The position numbers and the translations under genes are program-made. Shown here piece by piece: positions 1 through 6,264 of a stretch of 11,232 bases of DNA (the first letter of the stretch is position 1; each line of letters starts with the position of its first letter). Source of the stretch: VRUE01 sp035605155. GTDB lineage: Bacteria > Actinomycetota > Thermoleophilia > Solirubrobacterales > 70-9. The notes below the pieces were generated by a model, which saw only the letters and a list, made by a program, of their open reading frames with translations, had not been told where the DNA came from and searched no databases. Location of the stretch: assembly GCA_035605155.1 (NCBI GenBank), contig DATNHC010000067.1:1-11232 (forward strand), given 5' to 3'.

Positions 1-108
1 CGCGACCGGCGCAACCGCAAGCGCGAGTTCCGCCGGCTCTGGATCACCCGCATCAACGCCGCCGCGCGGCTCGAGGGCATGATCGACAGGCCAGATGAAC
101 TGCCCTGA
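1..108 (+). CDS. rplT: 50S ribosomal protein L20, broken internal fragment
   Basis: Frame 1 reads RDRRNRKREF, then RRLWITRINAAARLEGM, which matches the central RNA-binding stretch of bacterial L20 (roughly E. coli residues 48-74). L20 binds 23S rRNA early in 50S assembly, and its C-terminal half is the globular part. Here the L20 match stops at codon 27 (79-81). The next eight codons (IDRPDELP) before the TGA at 106-108 are not L20; they are the antisense of the neighbouring peptidoglycan hydrolase gene. The N-terminus lies outside the window. About 44 C-terminal residues are missing, including the SYSxF segment that normally follows the GM. L20 is close to universally required, so this copy cannot be the working gene if the sequence is correct. 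The family identification is very sure; the cause of the truncation is not known. Confidence 0.88.
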   Translation, partial: RDRRNRKREFRRLWITRINAAARLEGMIDRPDELP

Positions 109-921
109 GCCGTAGCGGATCGGTCCGGCGGGCAGTGGCGCCGAGGCCATTTCCCCGAGCCGTGCCGCCAGCTCCGCCTGGATCTCGGTGACCTCACCGT
201 GCAGCTCCTGCTCGGCCTCCTCGATCCTCTCGAGCGCGGCGACTCGCGCGCCCCGCACGGAGACCAGGGCAGACTGGCGCTGCTGCACGGCGGCGCGAGC
301 CGTGGCAAGCGCCTGCTCTTCGGCGGCGATCGCGTCGCGTGCGGCCTCGATCTGGTCTTTGACGGCGCGCAACCGGGCGACGGTGCGCTTGACCTGATTG
401 CGCAGGTCGCGAACCCGGGTGACGACGGCTTCGTCCATCCCACGAATGTGGTTGATGTATTCGGTGCGATCGATCAGATCGTCGTAGCCATCGGCGCCGA
501 CGATGACGCTGAGCACGTCGGGGGTGCCGGTCTCATAGATCGCGACCAGGCGCTCGCGCAGGGCGACGAGCGCCCGTTTCAGCCGCGCCCTCATCACGGC
601 AAGGTGCCGCTTTGCGGTGTTGAGCTCGGCGACTGCGTGGTCGAGCTCGGCCTGCTTGGCGCTGAGGCGAACCTCGACCGCAGCCTCACGGCCGCGCAGC
701 ACGGCCACCTCCGTGGTCAGCCGCTCGATCCGCTCGCCATAACGGGAAATGGTCGTCGTCAGCACGCCCTTGCGCTCGCGCACCTCGGAGAGCTTCGATT
801 CCTTGGCGTCGAGCTTCGATTCGAGATCGTCGGCGGAGGCGATCGTGCCGGCAGCGAGCAGCACGATCAGCGCCGCCGCGGCGGCAAGAAGAGCCGCCAG
901 GGCAGGGCGAGTCTTGAGCAT
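1..921 (-). CDS. CwlO/EnvC-like coiled-coil murein hydrolase, cut before its M23 domain
   Basis: The gene starts at ATG 921-919, with an in-frame TGA three codons upstream fixing the start; no clear Shine-Dalgarno is visible. Residues 1-30 form a signal peptide (basic MLKTRP, long Ala/Leu core, ASA before DD). Residues ~31-120 are an Arg/Glu/Leu-rich coiled coil. Residues ~124-165 carry the YETGTPDVLSVIVGA...DLIDRTEYINHI segment seen between the two coiled coils of CwlO-type cell-separation hydrolases. A second coiled coil runs to ~255. The linker PIRYGSGQFIWPVD (~267-280) normally leads directly into a zinc M23 (LytM) endopeptidase domain. That domain is absent: from codon 281 the frame is open only because it reads antisense through the L20 fragment (HALEPRGG...). 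The true gene part is therefore about 82-921. Known members cut peptidoglycan cross-links outside the membrane, often under FtsEX control. As it stands this copy would lack catalysis. Confidence 0.82.
   Translation of the reverse strand, partial: MLKTRPALAALLAAAAALIVLLAAGTIASADDLESKLDAKESKLSEVRERKGVLTTTISRYGERIERLTTEVAVLRGREAAVEVRLSAKQAELDHAVAELNTAKRHLAVMRARLKRALVALRERLVAIYETGTPDVLSVIVGADGYDDLIDRTEYINHIRGMDEAVVTRVRDLRNQVKRTVARLRAVKDQIEAARDAIAAEEQALATARAAVQQRQSALVSVRGARVAALERIEEAEQELHGEVTEIQAELAARLGEMASAPLPAGPIRYGSGQFIWPVDHALEPRGGVDAGDPEPAELALAVAPVA
79..84. other. breakpoint joining truncated rplT to truncated M23 hydrolase gene
   Basis: Up to base ~81 the plus strand is L20 coding sequence. 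From base ~82 the minus strand is hydrolase coding sequence ending at WPVD. The two genes face each other and both are interrupted within these few bases. No insertion sequence, target-site duplication or inverted repeat is seen around the point. This is either an inversion or deletion scar, or a misjoin of two contigs; the sequence alone cannot separate these. Confidence 0.8.
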
Positions 922-949
922 CGCCAGTCAGGCTAGCCAAGTCGAGAAT

Positions 950-994
950 CCGCCCATTGCAGGGCATTAGCCATGCAACCGGGCTTGCGGGCGG
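950..994 (-). terminator. nested hairpin downstream of the CDF exporter gene
   Basis: CCGCCC (950-955) pairs with GGGCGG (989-994). Inside this, TTGCA (957-961) pairs with TGCAA (974-978) and GGC (963-965) with GCC (970-972). The structure starts six bases past the exporter stop codon and lies before the hydrolase start at 921, so it fits a transcription terminator for the exporter. There is no T-run after it, and the right side of the outer loop is unpaired. The call is therefore tentative. Confidence 0.38.
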
Positions 995-999
995 TCTTC

Positions 1000-1911
1000 T
1001 CAGCGGGCGTTCTCCACGTGCAGGAGCCCCTCCGGGGCCTGCTCCTCCATCTGCAGCGTCGTGTGATCGATGCCGAAGCGCTCGTGCAGCAGCAGCTCGA
1101 TCCGGCGCCGAACCAGGTCCCGGTCGGACTCCGGCGAGACGACGACGTGAGCGGCAAGCGCACCGAAGCCCGAGGTGACGGTCCAGATGTGCAGGTCGTG
1201 GACCGAGCGGACGCCAGGCTCAGCGCAGATCGCGTTGCCGGCCGCCTCGACGTCGACGCCCGCCGGCGCTGCCTCCATCAGAACACCGAGCGGCTCGGTG
1301 ATCAGGCGCCAGGACGAGGCAAGGATCAGCATGGCAATCGCCAGGCCGACGAGCGGGTCGACGATCGTCGAGCCGCCGAGGAGCACGACGACCCCGGCGA
1401 GCACCACCCCGAGCGACCCCAGTGCATCGGCGACGCTGTGGCGCAGCACGCCCTCGAGGTTGACGTCCGCCCGCTCACCGCGCGCCAGCACAACCGTAGC
1501 GGCGGCGTTGCCGAGCAGGCCGAAGAGGCCGAGCCCGAGCACGCCGAGGCCATCGACCTCGGGTGGGTCGGCAAAGCGGCCAATAGCGGCGACCGCAATG
1601 ACGCCCGCGACGGCGACCAGCAGCAGCCCATTGATCAGCGCGACGAGGATCTCGGAGCGCTGGTAGCCGAAGGTCATGCGGCGCGTTGCGGGGCGCGCGG
1701 CGAGCGCCGCGGCAAAGAGAGCGAGGACAATCGCGCCGACGTCGGAGAGCACATGCCCGGCGTCGGCGAGCACCGCCAGCGAACCGGTGAGCAACCCGCC
1801 GACGACGCCGACGAAGAGCATCGCCACATTGATCCAAAGCGCAACCCACATCCGCCGCCGACTGTCCCCCCGGCGCGCGTCGAGAGCGTGCGAATGAGTG
1901 TGCGAGTGCAC
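1000..1911 (-). CDS. CDF-family divalent metal (zinc-type) efflux transporter
   Basis: This 303-residue protein exports Zn2+ or a similar divalent cation across the cytoplasmic membrane in exchange for protons. The length and layout fit the CzcD/ZitB branch of the cation diffusion facilitators. It has a His-rich N-terminus (HSHTHSH, residues 2-8) and about six membrane segments between residues 22 and 210. The transport-site pairs are H53/D57 (ADAGHVLSDVGA, helix 2) and H158/D162 (HSVADALGS, helix 5), the 2-His/2-Asp set typical of zinc-selective members. A cytoplasmic C-terminal domain begins near residue 215 and contains VHDLHIWTV. The start is GTG 1911-1909, chosen because it includes the His tract; the preceding bases give only a weak ribosome binding site. 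The end of the 1925-1993 hairpin is 13 bases upstream, leaving little room for a separate promoter. The family is sure; the exact metal is inferred. Confidence 0.92.
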   Translation of the reverse strand: MHSHTHSHALDARRGDSRRRMWVALWINVAMLFVGVVGGLLTGSLAVLADAGHVLSDVGAIVLALFAAALAARPATRRMTFGYQRSEILVALINGLLLVAVAGVIAVAAIGRFADPPEVDGLGVLGLGLFGLLGNAAATVVLARGERADVNLEGVLRHSVADALGSLGVVLAGVVVLLGGSTIVDPLVGLAIAMLILASSWRLITEPLGVLMEAAPAGVDVEAAGNAICAEPGVRSVHDLHIWTVTSGFGALAAHVVVSPESDRDLVRRRIELLLHERFGIDHTTLQMEEQAPEGLLHVENAR

Positions 1912-1924
1912 GCCCGGAGCTTAA

Positions 1925-1993
1925 AGAGCCGTCAGGGGTCCCTTCTCAGGAACTCCCGCGAAGCGGCCTGAGAAGGGACCCCCTGACGGCTCT
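1925..1993 (-). terminator. long near-perfect hairpin between acyl-CoA dehydrogenase and CDF genes
   Basis: The left arm 1925-1950 (26 nt) pairs with the right arm 1967-1993 (27 nt); the only defect is one extra C in the right arm's C-run. The apex folds again: CCGC (1956-1959) with GCGG (1963-1966) around a GAA loop. On the minus strand it begins 7 bases after the dehydrogenase stop and is followed by TTTAAG, so it can act as a rho-independent terminator with a short U-run. A 26-bp stem is longer than a normal terminator, so it may be one copy of a dispersed palindromic repeat. Confidence 0.6.
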
Positions 1994-1999
1994 CCGACC

Positions 2000-3274
2000 T
2001 TACGCAGGAACTGCCTCTTTCTCAGCCGGCTTCTCGGCAATCTTCTGCTCGGCGACTTCGGCGGCGTAGCCCAGACGCTCGGCGTACTCGCGGGCCTGCA
2101 TGCGGGAGATGACCATGCGCTGGATCTCCGCCGTGCCCTCGAACAGCTGGTAGATCTTCGCGTCGCGGAACCACTTCTCCAGCGGGCACTCGGTGCTCCA
2201 GGCGTAGGGGCCGACCAGGTCCATCAGGGTCGTCGTCGCCCACATCGTCACGTCGCCACCCTTGAGCTTTGAGATCGAGCCCTGGCCGCCGGTCATCGGG
2301 ATGCCGTTGCGACCCATCCAGGCGGCGCGCTGGACAAGCAGGCGGGCCGCTTCGATCTCGGTGGCGACGTCGGCGAGCACCTGCTGGATGCGCTGCTCCC
2401 CCAGGGCCGGCTTGCCGCCCTCTGTCTGGCCGTCGAGGTACTCGAGCGTCCACTCGTAGGAAGCCTGGGCGATGCCGAGCGCCGAGGCGCCGACCAGCGG
2501 CCTCGTCATCTCGAAGGTCGCCAGGGCGTCGGCGCCGCGCGACTTCTTGCCTTCGCGGCCGCGCTGCAGCTTGCGCTCCAGCTTCTCCTCGCCGCCGAGC
2601 AGGTTCTCAGCCGGGATGCGGCAGTCCTCGAGCACGATCTCGGCCGTGTGCGAGGCGCGGATGCCGAGCTTGGACTCCTTCTTGCCCTGGCTCAGGCCGG
2701 GGGTGTCCTTGCCGACGACGAAGGAGGCCTGGCCGCGGGTGCCGAGCGAGGGGTCGACGGTGGCAACGACGACGTGGACGTCGGCGATGCCGCCGTTGGT
2801 GATGAAGACCTTGGTGCCGTTGAGGACCCACTCGTCGCCCTCGCGCTTGGCGGTCGTCTTGAGGCTCTTGACGTCGGAGCCGGCCTGTGGCTCGGTGACC
2901 GCGTAGGCACCGAGCTTGATCTCCTCGCCGCTGCCGAAGCACTCGGGAACCCATTGGGAGATCTGCTCGGGCGTGCCGGAGGAGGCGATGCCGGCGGCGG
3001 CAAGTCCGGAACCGGAGATCGCCAGGGCGGTGCCGGCGCAGCCCCAGTGGAACTCTTCGGCCGAGATCACCTGCATCTGGCCCTCGCCGTCGGAAGCCGA
3101 GCGCTGGATCGCCTCGAGGCCGCCAAAGCCCTGCGCCCGCGCCTCTTTTATTACATCCCAGGGAGTGCTCTCCTCTTCGTCGTGCTTGCGGGCCGCAGGC
3201 CGGATCACCTCGCGGGCAAAGGTCCGGCAGCGCTCCTTGTATTCCTGCTGCTCCTCGTTCAGTGCGAAATTCAT
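2000..3274 (-). CDS. acyl-CoA dehydrogenase (FAD-dependent)
   Basis: This 424-residue enzyme oxidises an acyl-CoA to the trans-2-enoyl-CoA, passing electrons to ETF, the first step of beta-oxidation in the cytoplasm. Visible features are the N-terminal helical domain, the family signature AVTEPQAGSD (residues ~125-134) that contacts FAD and substrate, WVLNGTKVFITNGG (~149-162), LADVATEIEAARLL in the C-terminal helical domain, and the catalytic-base motif FEGTAEIQRM with the glutamate at about residue 379. It is ~40 residues longer than typical ~385-residue members: there is a basic insert at ~230-252 (EKLERKLQRGREGKKSRG) and a Lys/Glu/Ala-rich tail. The start ATG 3274-3272 has a good AGAGAGGA ribosome binding site. 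A TetR-type palindrome lies ~34 bases upstream, suggesting control by an acyl-CoA-responsive repressor encoded elsewhere. Substrate chain length cannot be read from the sequence. Confidence 0.93.
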   Translation of the reverse strand: MNFALNEEQQEYKERCRTFAREVIRPAARKHDEEESTPWDVIKEARAQGFGGLEAIQRSASDGEGQMQVISAEEFHWGCAGTALAISGSGLAAAGIASSGTPEQISQWVPECFGSGEEIKLGAYAVTEPQAGSDVKSLKTTAKREGDEWVLNGTKVFITNGGIADVHVVVATVDPSLGTRGQASFVVGKDTPGLSQGKKESKLGIRASHTAEIVLEDCRIPAENLLGGEEKLERKLQRGREGKKSRGADALATFEMTRPLVGASALGIAQASYEWTLEYLDGQTEGGKPALGEQRIQQVLADVATEIEAARLLVQRAAWMGRNGIPMTGGQGSISKLKGGDVTMWATTTLMDLVGPYAWSTECPLEKWFRDAKIYQLFEGTAEIQRMVISRMQAREYAERLGYAAEVAEQKIAEKPAEKEAVPA

Positions 3275-3307
3275 CGAAGTCCTCTCTGCTCGGCGGCCGG
3301 CGGTCGT

Positions 3308-3329
3308 TGATTGACTGGTCAGTCAATCA
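3308..3329. promoter_or_regulatory. TetR-type operator palindrome
   Basis: TGATTGACTG (3308-3317) and CAGTCAATCA (3320-3329) are perfect inverted 10-base arms around a GT spacer. This size and shape match operators of TetR-family repressors of fatty-acid catabolism. It lies between the divergent dehydrogenase and cell-wall-binding protein genes, 34 bases from the former start and 31 bases from the latter, so it could control both. No regulator gene is in the window, so the binder is inferred. Confidence 0.7.
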
Positions 3330-3344
3330 GTCGAGAGAAGGTTA

Positions 3345-3354
3345 GCTGACCAGC
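3345..3354. promoter_or_regulatory. possible second, weaker operator copy
   Basis: GCTG-AC-CAGC repeats the CTG-N2-CAG core of the 3308-3329 palindrome, with shorter arms. Centre-to-centre distance is 31 bp, close to three helical turns, which would place both sites on the same DNA face. It lies 6 bases before the ATG at 3360. It is short and could be chance. Confidence 0.35.
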
Positions 3355-3359
3355 CAGCC

Positions 3360-4769
3360 ATGGCCGCGCGTGTAGCTTTCGGCCCTGTGGCCGGGAAGCG
3401 ACCAATCAACGCGGACCTGCCGGTTCCCGATTCCGCAGCACAGCCAAAGCCGGCGGACACATCTCCCTCTCCTTCGTTGGGGAAGGTCGATCCCGGACCG
3501 GAGACGCCAAAGCCTCAGCCGACGTCGGCGAAGCGACGCCGCAGGCCGATCCCGGCAGCGCTGAAGGCGATTGCCGGGCTGGTGGTCGTCGCCATCGTCT
3601 TTCTCGTCGCCGCCGTCCTCGGCGGCGACAGCCCGAACAGGAGCGAGACCGACTCGACGCCGGCGCCGGCACAGGCCCCGCCGGCTGAGGTACCCGGACC
3701 AGAGGAGACACCTGCCGCGGAGGCCGCCGGGGAGCTCGGCTACCCCTCCTTCGCCACCAACAACACGACCCGAGTTGGCGGCTCGGATCCGGCGAGCACC
3801 GCGGCGGGAGTGGCGTTGGCGGTCTTCCCGTCGGCGAGCCCGGCGCAGCGCCCGGCAGCGGTCACGCTCATCGACGAAGCGGACTGGCAGGGCGCGGTGG
3901 CAGCTGCGGTGCTGATGGCCGAACCGGTTCGATCGCCTTTGCTCGTCTCCACGGGAGGAGATCTGCCCGAGGCAACCGAGCAAGCGCTGTCTGCACTGGC
4001 CCCGCAGGGCAACGGGGACACCGCCAAGGCACAGGCCTTCGTGATCGGCAAGGCAGCTTCACCCGATGACCTGGCGAGGGTCCCAATCGTGGGAAGCGAT
4101 CCGGCGACGCTCGCCGCCGCAATCGCCGCGCAGCGGGACAGGCTCTTCGATGGCCCGCCCGCCCACATCGTCCTCGCTCCTGAATCGCGACCGGAGTTCG
4201 CTGCGCCGGCGGCTGCCTGGGCGGCGCGCTCCGGCGACCCGGTGCTCTTCAGCGAGAGCGAGAAACTGCCAACCGCGACCGCACGAGCGCTCGAGCGCCA
4301 TCCCAAAGCCCCGATCTACGTCCTGGGCCCGTCAGCGGCGATCTCATCCGGTGTCCTTCGCGAAGCCGCCAAGGCCGGCGGTCGGGTGCGCCGAGTCTCC
4401 GGCGAGGACGCGGTCGAGAACGCAATCGCCCTGGCCCGCTACGCAAACGGCGATTTCGGCTGGAACGTCAACGATCCCGGGCACGGCTTCGTCGTCGCCC
4501 GCAGCGATGCACCGCTGGAGGCGGCGATCGCCTCGCCACTGTCCGCATCCGGCACCTGGGGACCGCTGCTGCTCACCGACAGCGCCGATACGCTGCCCAC
4601 GGCGCTGCGCGACTACTTGCTCGACGTCAAGCCCGGCTACACGAGCGACCCGACGCGCGCCTTCTACAACCACGTTTGGGTGATCGGAGACCAAGAGGCC
4701 ATCGACGTGAAGCAACAAGCTGACATCAACCAGCTGGCAGAGCTTGCCAGGATCGGCGGGGAACCGTGA
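3360..4769 (+). CDS. membrane-anchored protein with cell wall binding repeat 2 (CWB2-like)
   Basis: A 469-residue protein in three parts. Residues 1-62 are a Pro/Lys/Arg-rich cytoplasmic head ending in KRRRR. Residues ~68-88 form one membrane helix (AIAGLVVVAIVFLVAAVLG). A Pro/Ala/Glu-rich linker (~90-125) leads to an outside domain (~128-469). In the outside domain, TTRVGGSDPASTAAGVAL, SPLLVSTGGDLPEAT, APIYVLGPSAAIS, GPLLLTDSADTLPTAL and HVWVIGDQEAID follow the pattern of the cell-wall-binding repeat 2 family (PF04122), which attaches some Gram-positive surface proteins to wall polymers. That family match is by eye. The start ATG 3360 has no close Shine-Dalgarno (GAGAGAAGG lies ~18 bases away); GTG 3387 is an alternative. 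The stop overlaps the GTG of the next gene, so the two are translationally coupled. Its job in this cassette is unknown. Confidence 0.82.
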   Translation: MAARVAFGPVAGKRPINADLPVPDSAAQPKPADTSPSPSLGKVDPGPETPKPQPTSAKRRRRPIPAALKAIAGLVVVAIVFLVAAVLGGDSPNRSETDSTPAPAQAPPAEVPGPEETPAAEAAGELGYPSFATNNTTRVGGSDPASTAAGVALAVFPSASPAQRPAAVTLIDEADWQGAVAAAVLMAEPVRSPLLVSTGGDLPEATEQALSALAPQGNGDTAKAQAFVIGKAASPDDLARVPIVGSDPATLAAAIAAQRDRLFDGPPAHIVLAPESRPEFAAPAAAWAARSGDPVLFSESEKLPTATARALERHPKAPIYVLGPSAAISSGVLREAAKAGGRVRRVSGEDAVENAIALARYANGDFGWNVNDPGHGFVVARSDAPLEAAIASPLSASGTWGPLLLTDSADTLPTALRDYLLDVKPGYTSDPTRAFYNHVWVIGDQEAIDVKQQADINQLAELARIGGEP

Positions 4770-5017
4770 GCGAGGCAGAGAACCCCGACCTGCTCGGCAA
4801 CGCTCACCGAGTAACGGCCGAGGAGATCCGCGCGCTCGCCGGCGCCTCCACGCCCCACTTCGCCCTGCAGGTTCGTAACCGCATCCGCCGCCTGATCGAG
4901 CCGCTGCCAGCCGACGATCCCGCCCGGCTCGAAGGCGAACGCAAGATCGCCGAGCTTGAAGAGCTCGCGGATCACAGCGGCGATCCGCGGGGCACGATGG
5001 GAATCGCTCACCAGTGA
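4766..5017 (+). CDS. small protein of unknown function, coupled between CWB2 and MBL genes
   Basis: This 83-residue protein has no signal peptide or membrane segment, so it is probably cytoplasmic. It is predicted to be mostly helical and rich in Arg and Glu: VTAEEIRALAG, then HFALQVRNRIRRLIEPLP, then ARLEGERKIAELEELADHSG. I do not recognise the family. Its start codon GTG 4766 overlaps the upstream TGA and its own TGA overlaps the downstream GTG at 5014, both as GTGA. This makes it very likely a real, translated gene, made in step with its neighbours and perhaps working with one of them. The central R-N-R-I-R-R stretch could bind nucleic acid or an acidic partner, but that is speculation. 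Confidence 0.75.
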   Translation: MSEAENPDLLGNAHRVTAEEIRALAGASTPHFALQVRNRIRRLIEPLPADDPARLEGERKIAELEELADHSGDPRGTMGIAHQ

Positions 5018-5682
5018 AACCGCTCGCCCCCGGTGTTTGGCGCCTGAAGCAGTTCCCCGCGCCCAGCGTCAACGTCTACATGGCCGGTGACGTCCTGATC
5101 GACGCTGGCACGCGCTGGGATCGGCGGCGGATCTTCGCCGAGATCGAGGGTCGCGAGCTTTCCCTGCTCGCCCTCACCCATGTCCACCCCGACCACCAGG
5201 GGGTCGCCAAGGACGTCTGCGAAGCGCGCGGCATTCCGCTCGCTTGCCACGCCGACGACGTCAACGCGATGGAGGGCAGGCGGCCGGTCCAGGAGGCGGC
5301 ACCGGCCAACCCCTTCAACCGGATCATCAAGCGCGTCTGGCAGGGCCCGCCGCACGAGGTCGGACGGGTACTCGAGGAGGGCGACGACGTCGCCGGCTTC
5401 CGCGTCGTCCACGCCCCAGGTCACGCGCGCGGCGAGGTGATCTTCTTTCGCGATTCCGACCGCGTGGCGATCTGCGGCGACGTGATCCGCAACATGAGCT
5501 ACGCCACCGGGCGCCCGATGCTCGCCGAGCCGCCGACGATCTTCACCTACGACCCGGCCGAGAACCGTCGCTCGATCCGCAAGCTCGCTGATCTGGAGCC
5601 CGCACTGATCCTTCCCGGCCACGGTCCGGTGGTCACCGACATGGCCAAGTTCCGGCGTTTCGTCGCCGGGCTGCAGGGGTAG
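5014..5682 (+). CDS. metallo-beta-lactamase-fold hydrolase
   Basis: This 222-residue protein has all metal ligands of the glyoxalase II/MBL superfamily: THVHPDH (H56, H58, D60, H61), H137 in APGHARGE, D156 in ICGDVI and H203 in LPGHGPV. These hold a binuclear zinc or iron centre that activates water to hydrolyse an ester, thioester, lactam or similar bond. It has no signal peptide and is therefore cytoplasmic. It is shorter than beta-lactamases and lacks their features, so antibiotic hydrolysis is not implied. The start GTG 5014 overlaps the stop of the 83-residue gene. A short GC hairpin (GGGCC 5684-5688 with GGCCC 5693-5697) follows the stop and may be a weak terminator. The superfamily is certain; the substrate is unknown. 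Confidence 0.9.
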   Translation: MKPLAPGVWRLKQFPAPSVNVYMAGDVLIDAGTRWDRRRIFAEIEGRELSLLALTHVHPDHQGVAKDVCEARGIPLACHADDVNAMEGRRPVQEAAPANPFNRIIKRVWQGPPHEVGRVLEEGDDVAGFRVVHAPGHARGEVIFFRDSDRVAICGDVIRNMSYATGRPMLAEPPTIFTYDPAENRRSIRKLADLEPALILPGHGPVVTDMAKFRRFVAGLQG

Positions 5683-5730
5683 CGGGCCGACAGGCCCCAA
5701 GCGCGGGGCGGATCTCGGGAAGGAGTCTCG

Positions 5731-6255
5731 ATGAAGACGCTGAGGAACCGCAGGCCCTCACCGGCAATGATCGTCGCAATCACCGCGCTGGTCGTCGCCC
5801 TGGCGGGCACCGCCTACGCGGCTCAAACGATCAACGGCGGCGCGATCAAAAAACAGACGATCGGCGGCGGCAAGCTGAAGAAGAAGACTTTGACCGGCTT
5901 CCAGATCAACACCAACAAGCTCGGCGTCGTGCCGGCCGCGAAGCGCGCTGCGCACACCTACTGGGCGGTCGTCAACAACCCGCCCGGGGCCGGCAACGCG
6001 ACCCTCGCACGGGCCAGCGACCAGGGAATCAGCGCCGCCGAGGGCGGCGGCGCGGTGGCGGTCGTCTTCCCAGCCAACGTGAGTGGCTGTGCCAACGTCT
6101 CAAGCCGCAACAACGCGGGCACCACGGTGCCGGGGGCGGGATACGCGCAGACCAACGTCGCGGCGACGAACCCGAACGCGATCGAAGTGAGGACTCGGGA
6201 CGAGAAAGGCGCCGACGCGGATGCCGATTTCCACCTGATCGTCGTCTGTCCATAA
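5731..6255 (+). CDS. secreted protein with an N-terminal five-residue I/L repeat
   Basis: A 174-residue exported protein. Residues 1-30 form a signal peptide or anchor (MKTLRNRRPS, then a hydrophobic core ending GTAYA). The mature N-terminus has Ile or Leu at 34, 39, 44, 49, 54, 59 and 64, exactly every fifth residue, with Gly, Lys, Thr and Asn between, which suggests a short pentad beta-helix stalk. The C-terminal domain (~70-174) is Ala/Asn/Gly-rich and beta-like, with two cysteines (VSGCANV and the end VVCP) that could form a disulfide. Leaders and repeats of this style are frequent in Solirubrobacterales secreted proteins of unknown role (recalled, not searched). An AAGGAG ribosome binding site sits 7 bases before ATG 5731, so translation is independent of the MBL gene. 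The function is unknown; surface structure or adhesion is a guess. Confidence 0.82.
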   Translation: MKTLRNRRPSPAMIVAITALVVALAGTAYAAQTINGGAIKKQTIGGGKLKKKTLTGFQINTNKLGVVPAAKRAAHTYWAVVNNPPGAGNATLARASDQGISAAEGGGAVAVVFPANVSGCANVSSRNNAGTTVPGAGYAQTNVAATNPNAIEVRTRDEKGADADADFHLIVVCP

Positions 6256-6264
6256 ACGATCGAC

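Noticed and set aside
1..921. Natural overlap of convergent rplT and hydrolase genes
   Set aside because: The same DNA would have to encode L20 residues and the M23 domain on opposite strands; the minus-strand reading past codon 280 shows no M23 residues (no HxxxD or HxH), so a breakpoint is the better explanation.
199..936. Plus-strand open frame of 245 codons
   Set aside because: It lies antisense to the coiled-coil hydrolase, whose signal peptide, coiled coils and linker are recognisable. The plus frame has no domain and is a GC-rich shadow.
973..1971. Plus-strand open frame of 332 codons
   Set aside because: Antisense to the CDF exporter with its HxxxD sites; the translated product is a low-complexity Asp/Arg/Glu/Gln mix with no fold.
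2000..3328. A complete TetR-regulated fatty acid operon
   Set aside because: Only the palindrome and one dehydrogenase are present; no TetR gene, thiolase or CoA ligase lies beside it, so the regulon is only inferred.
5014..5682. Reading the MBL-fold protein as a beta-lactamase or resistance gene
   Set aside because: The metal motif is shared by the whole superfamily; it has no signal peptide and no lactamase-specific residues.
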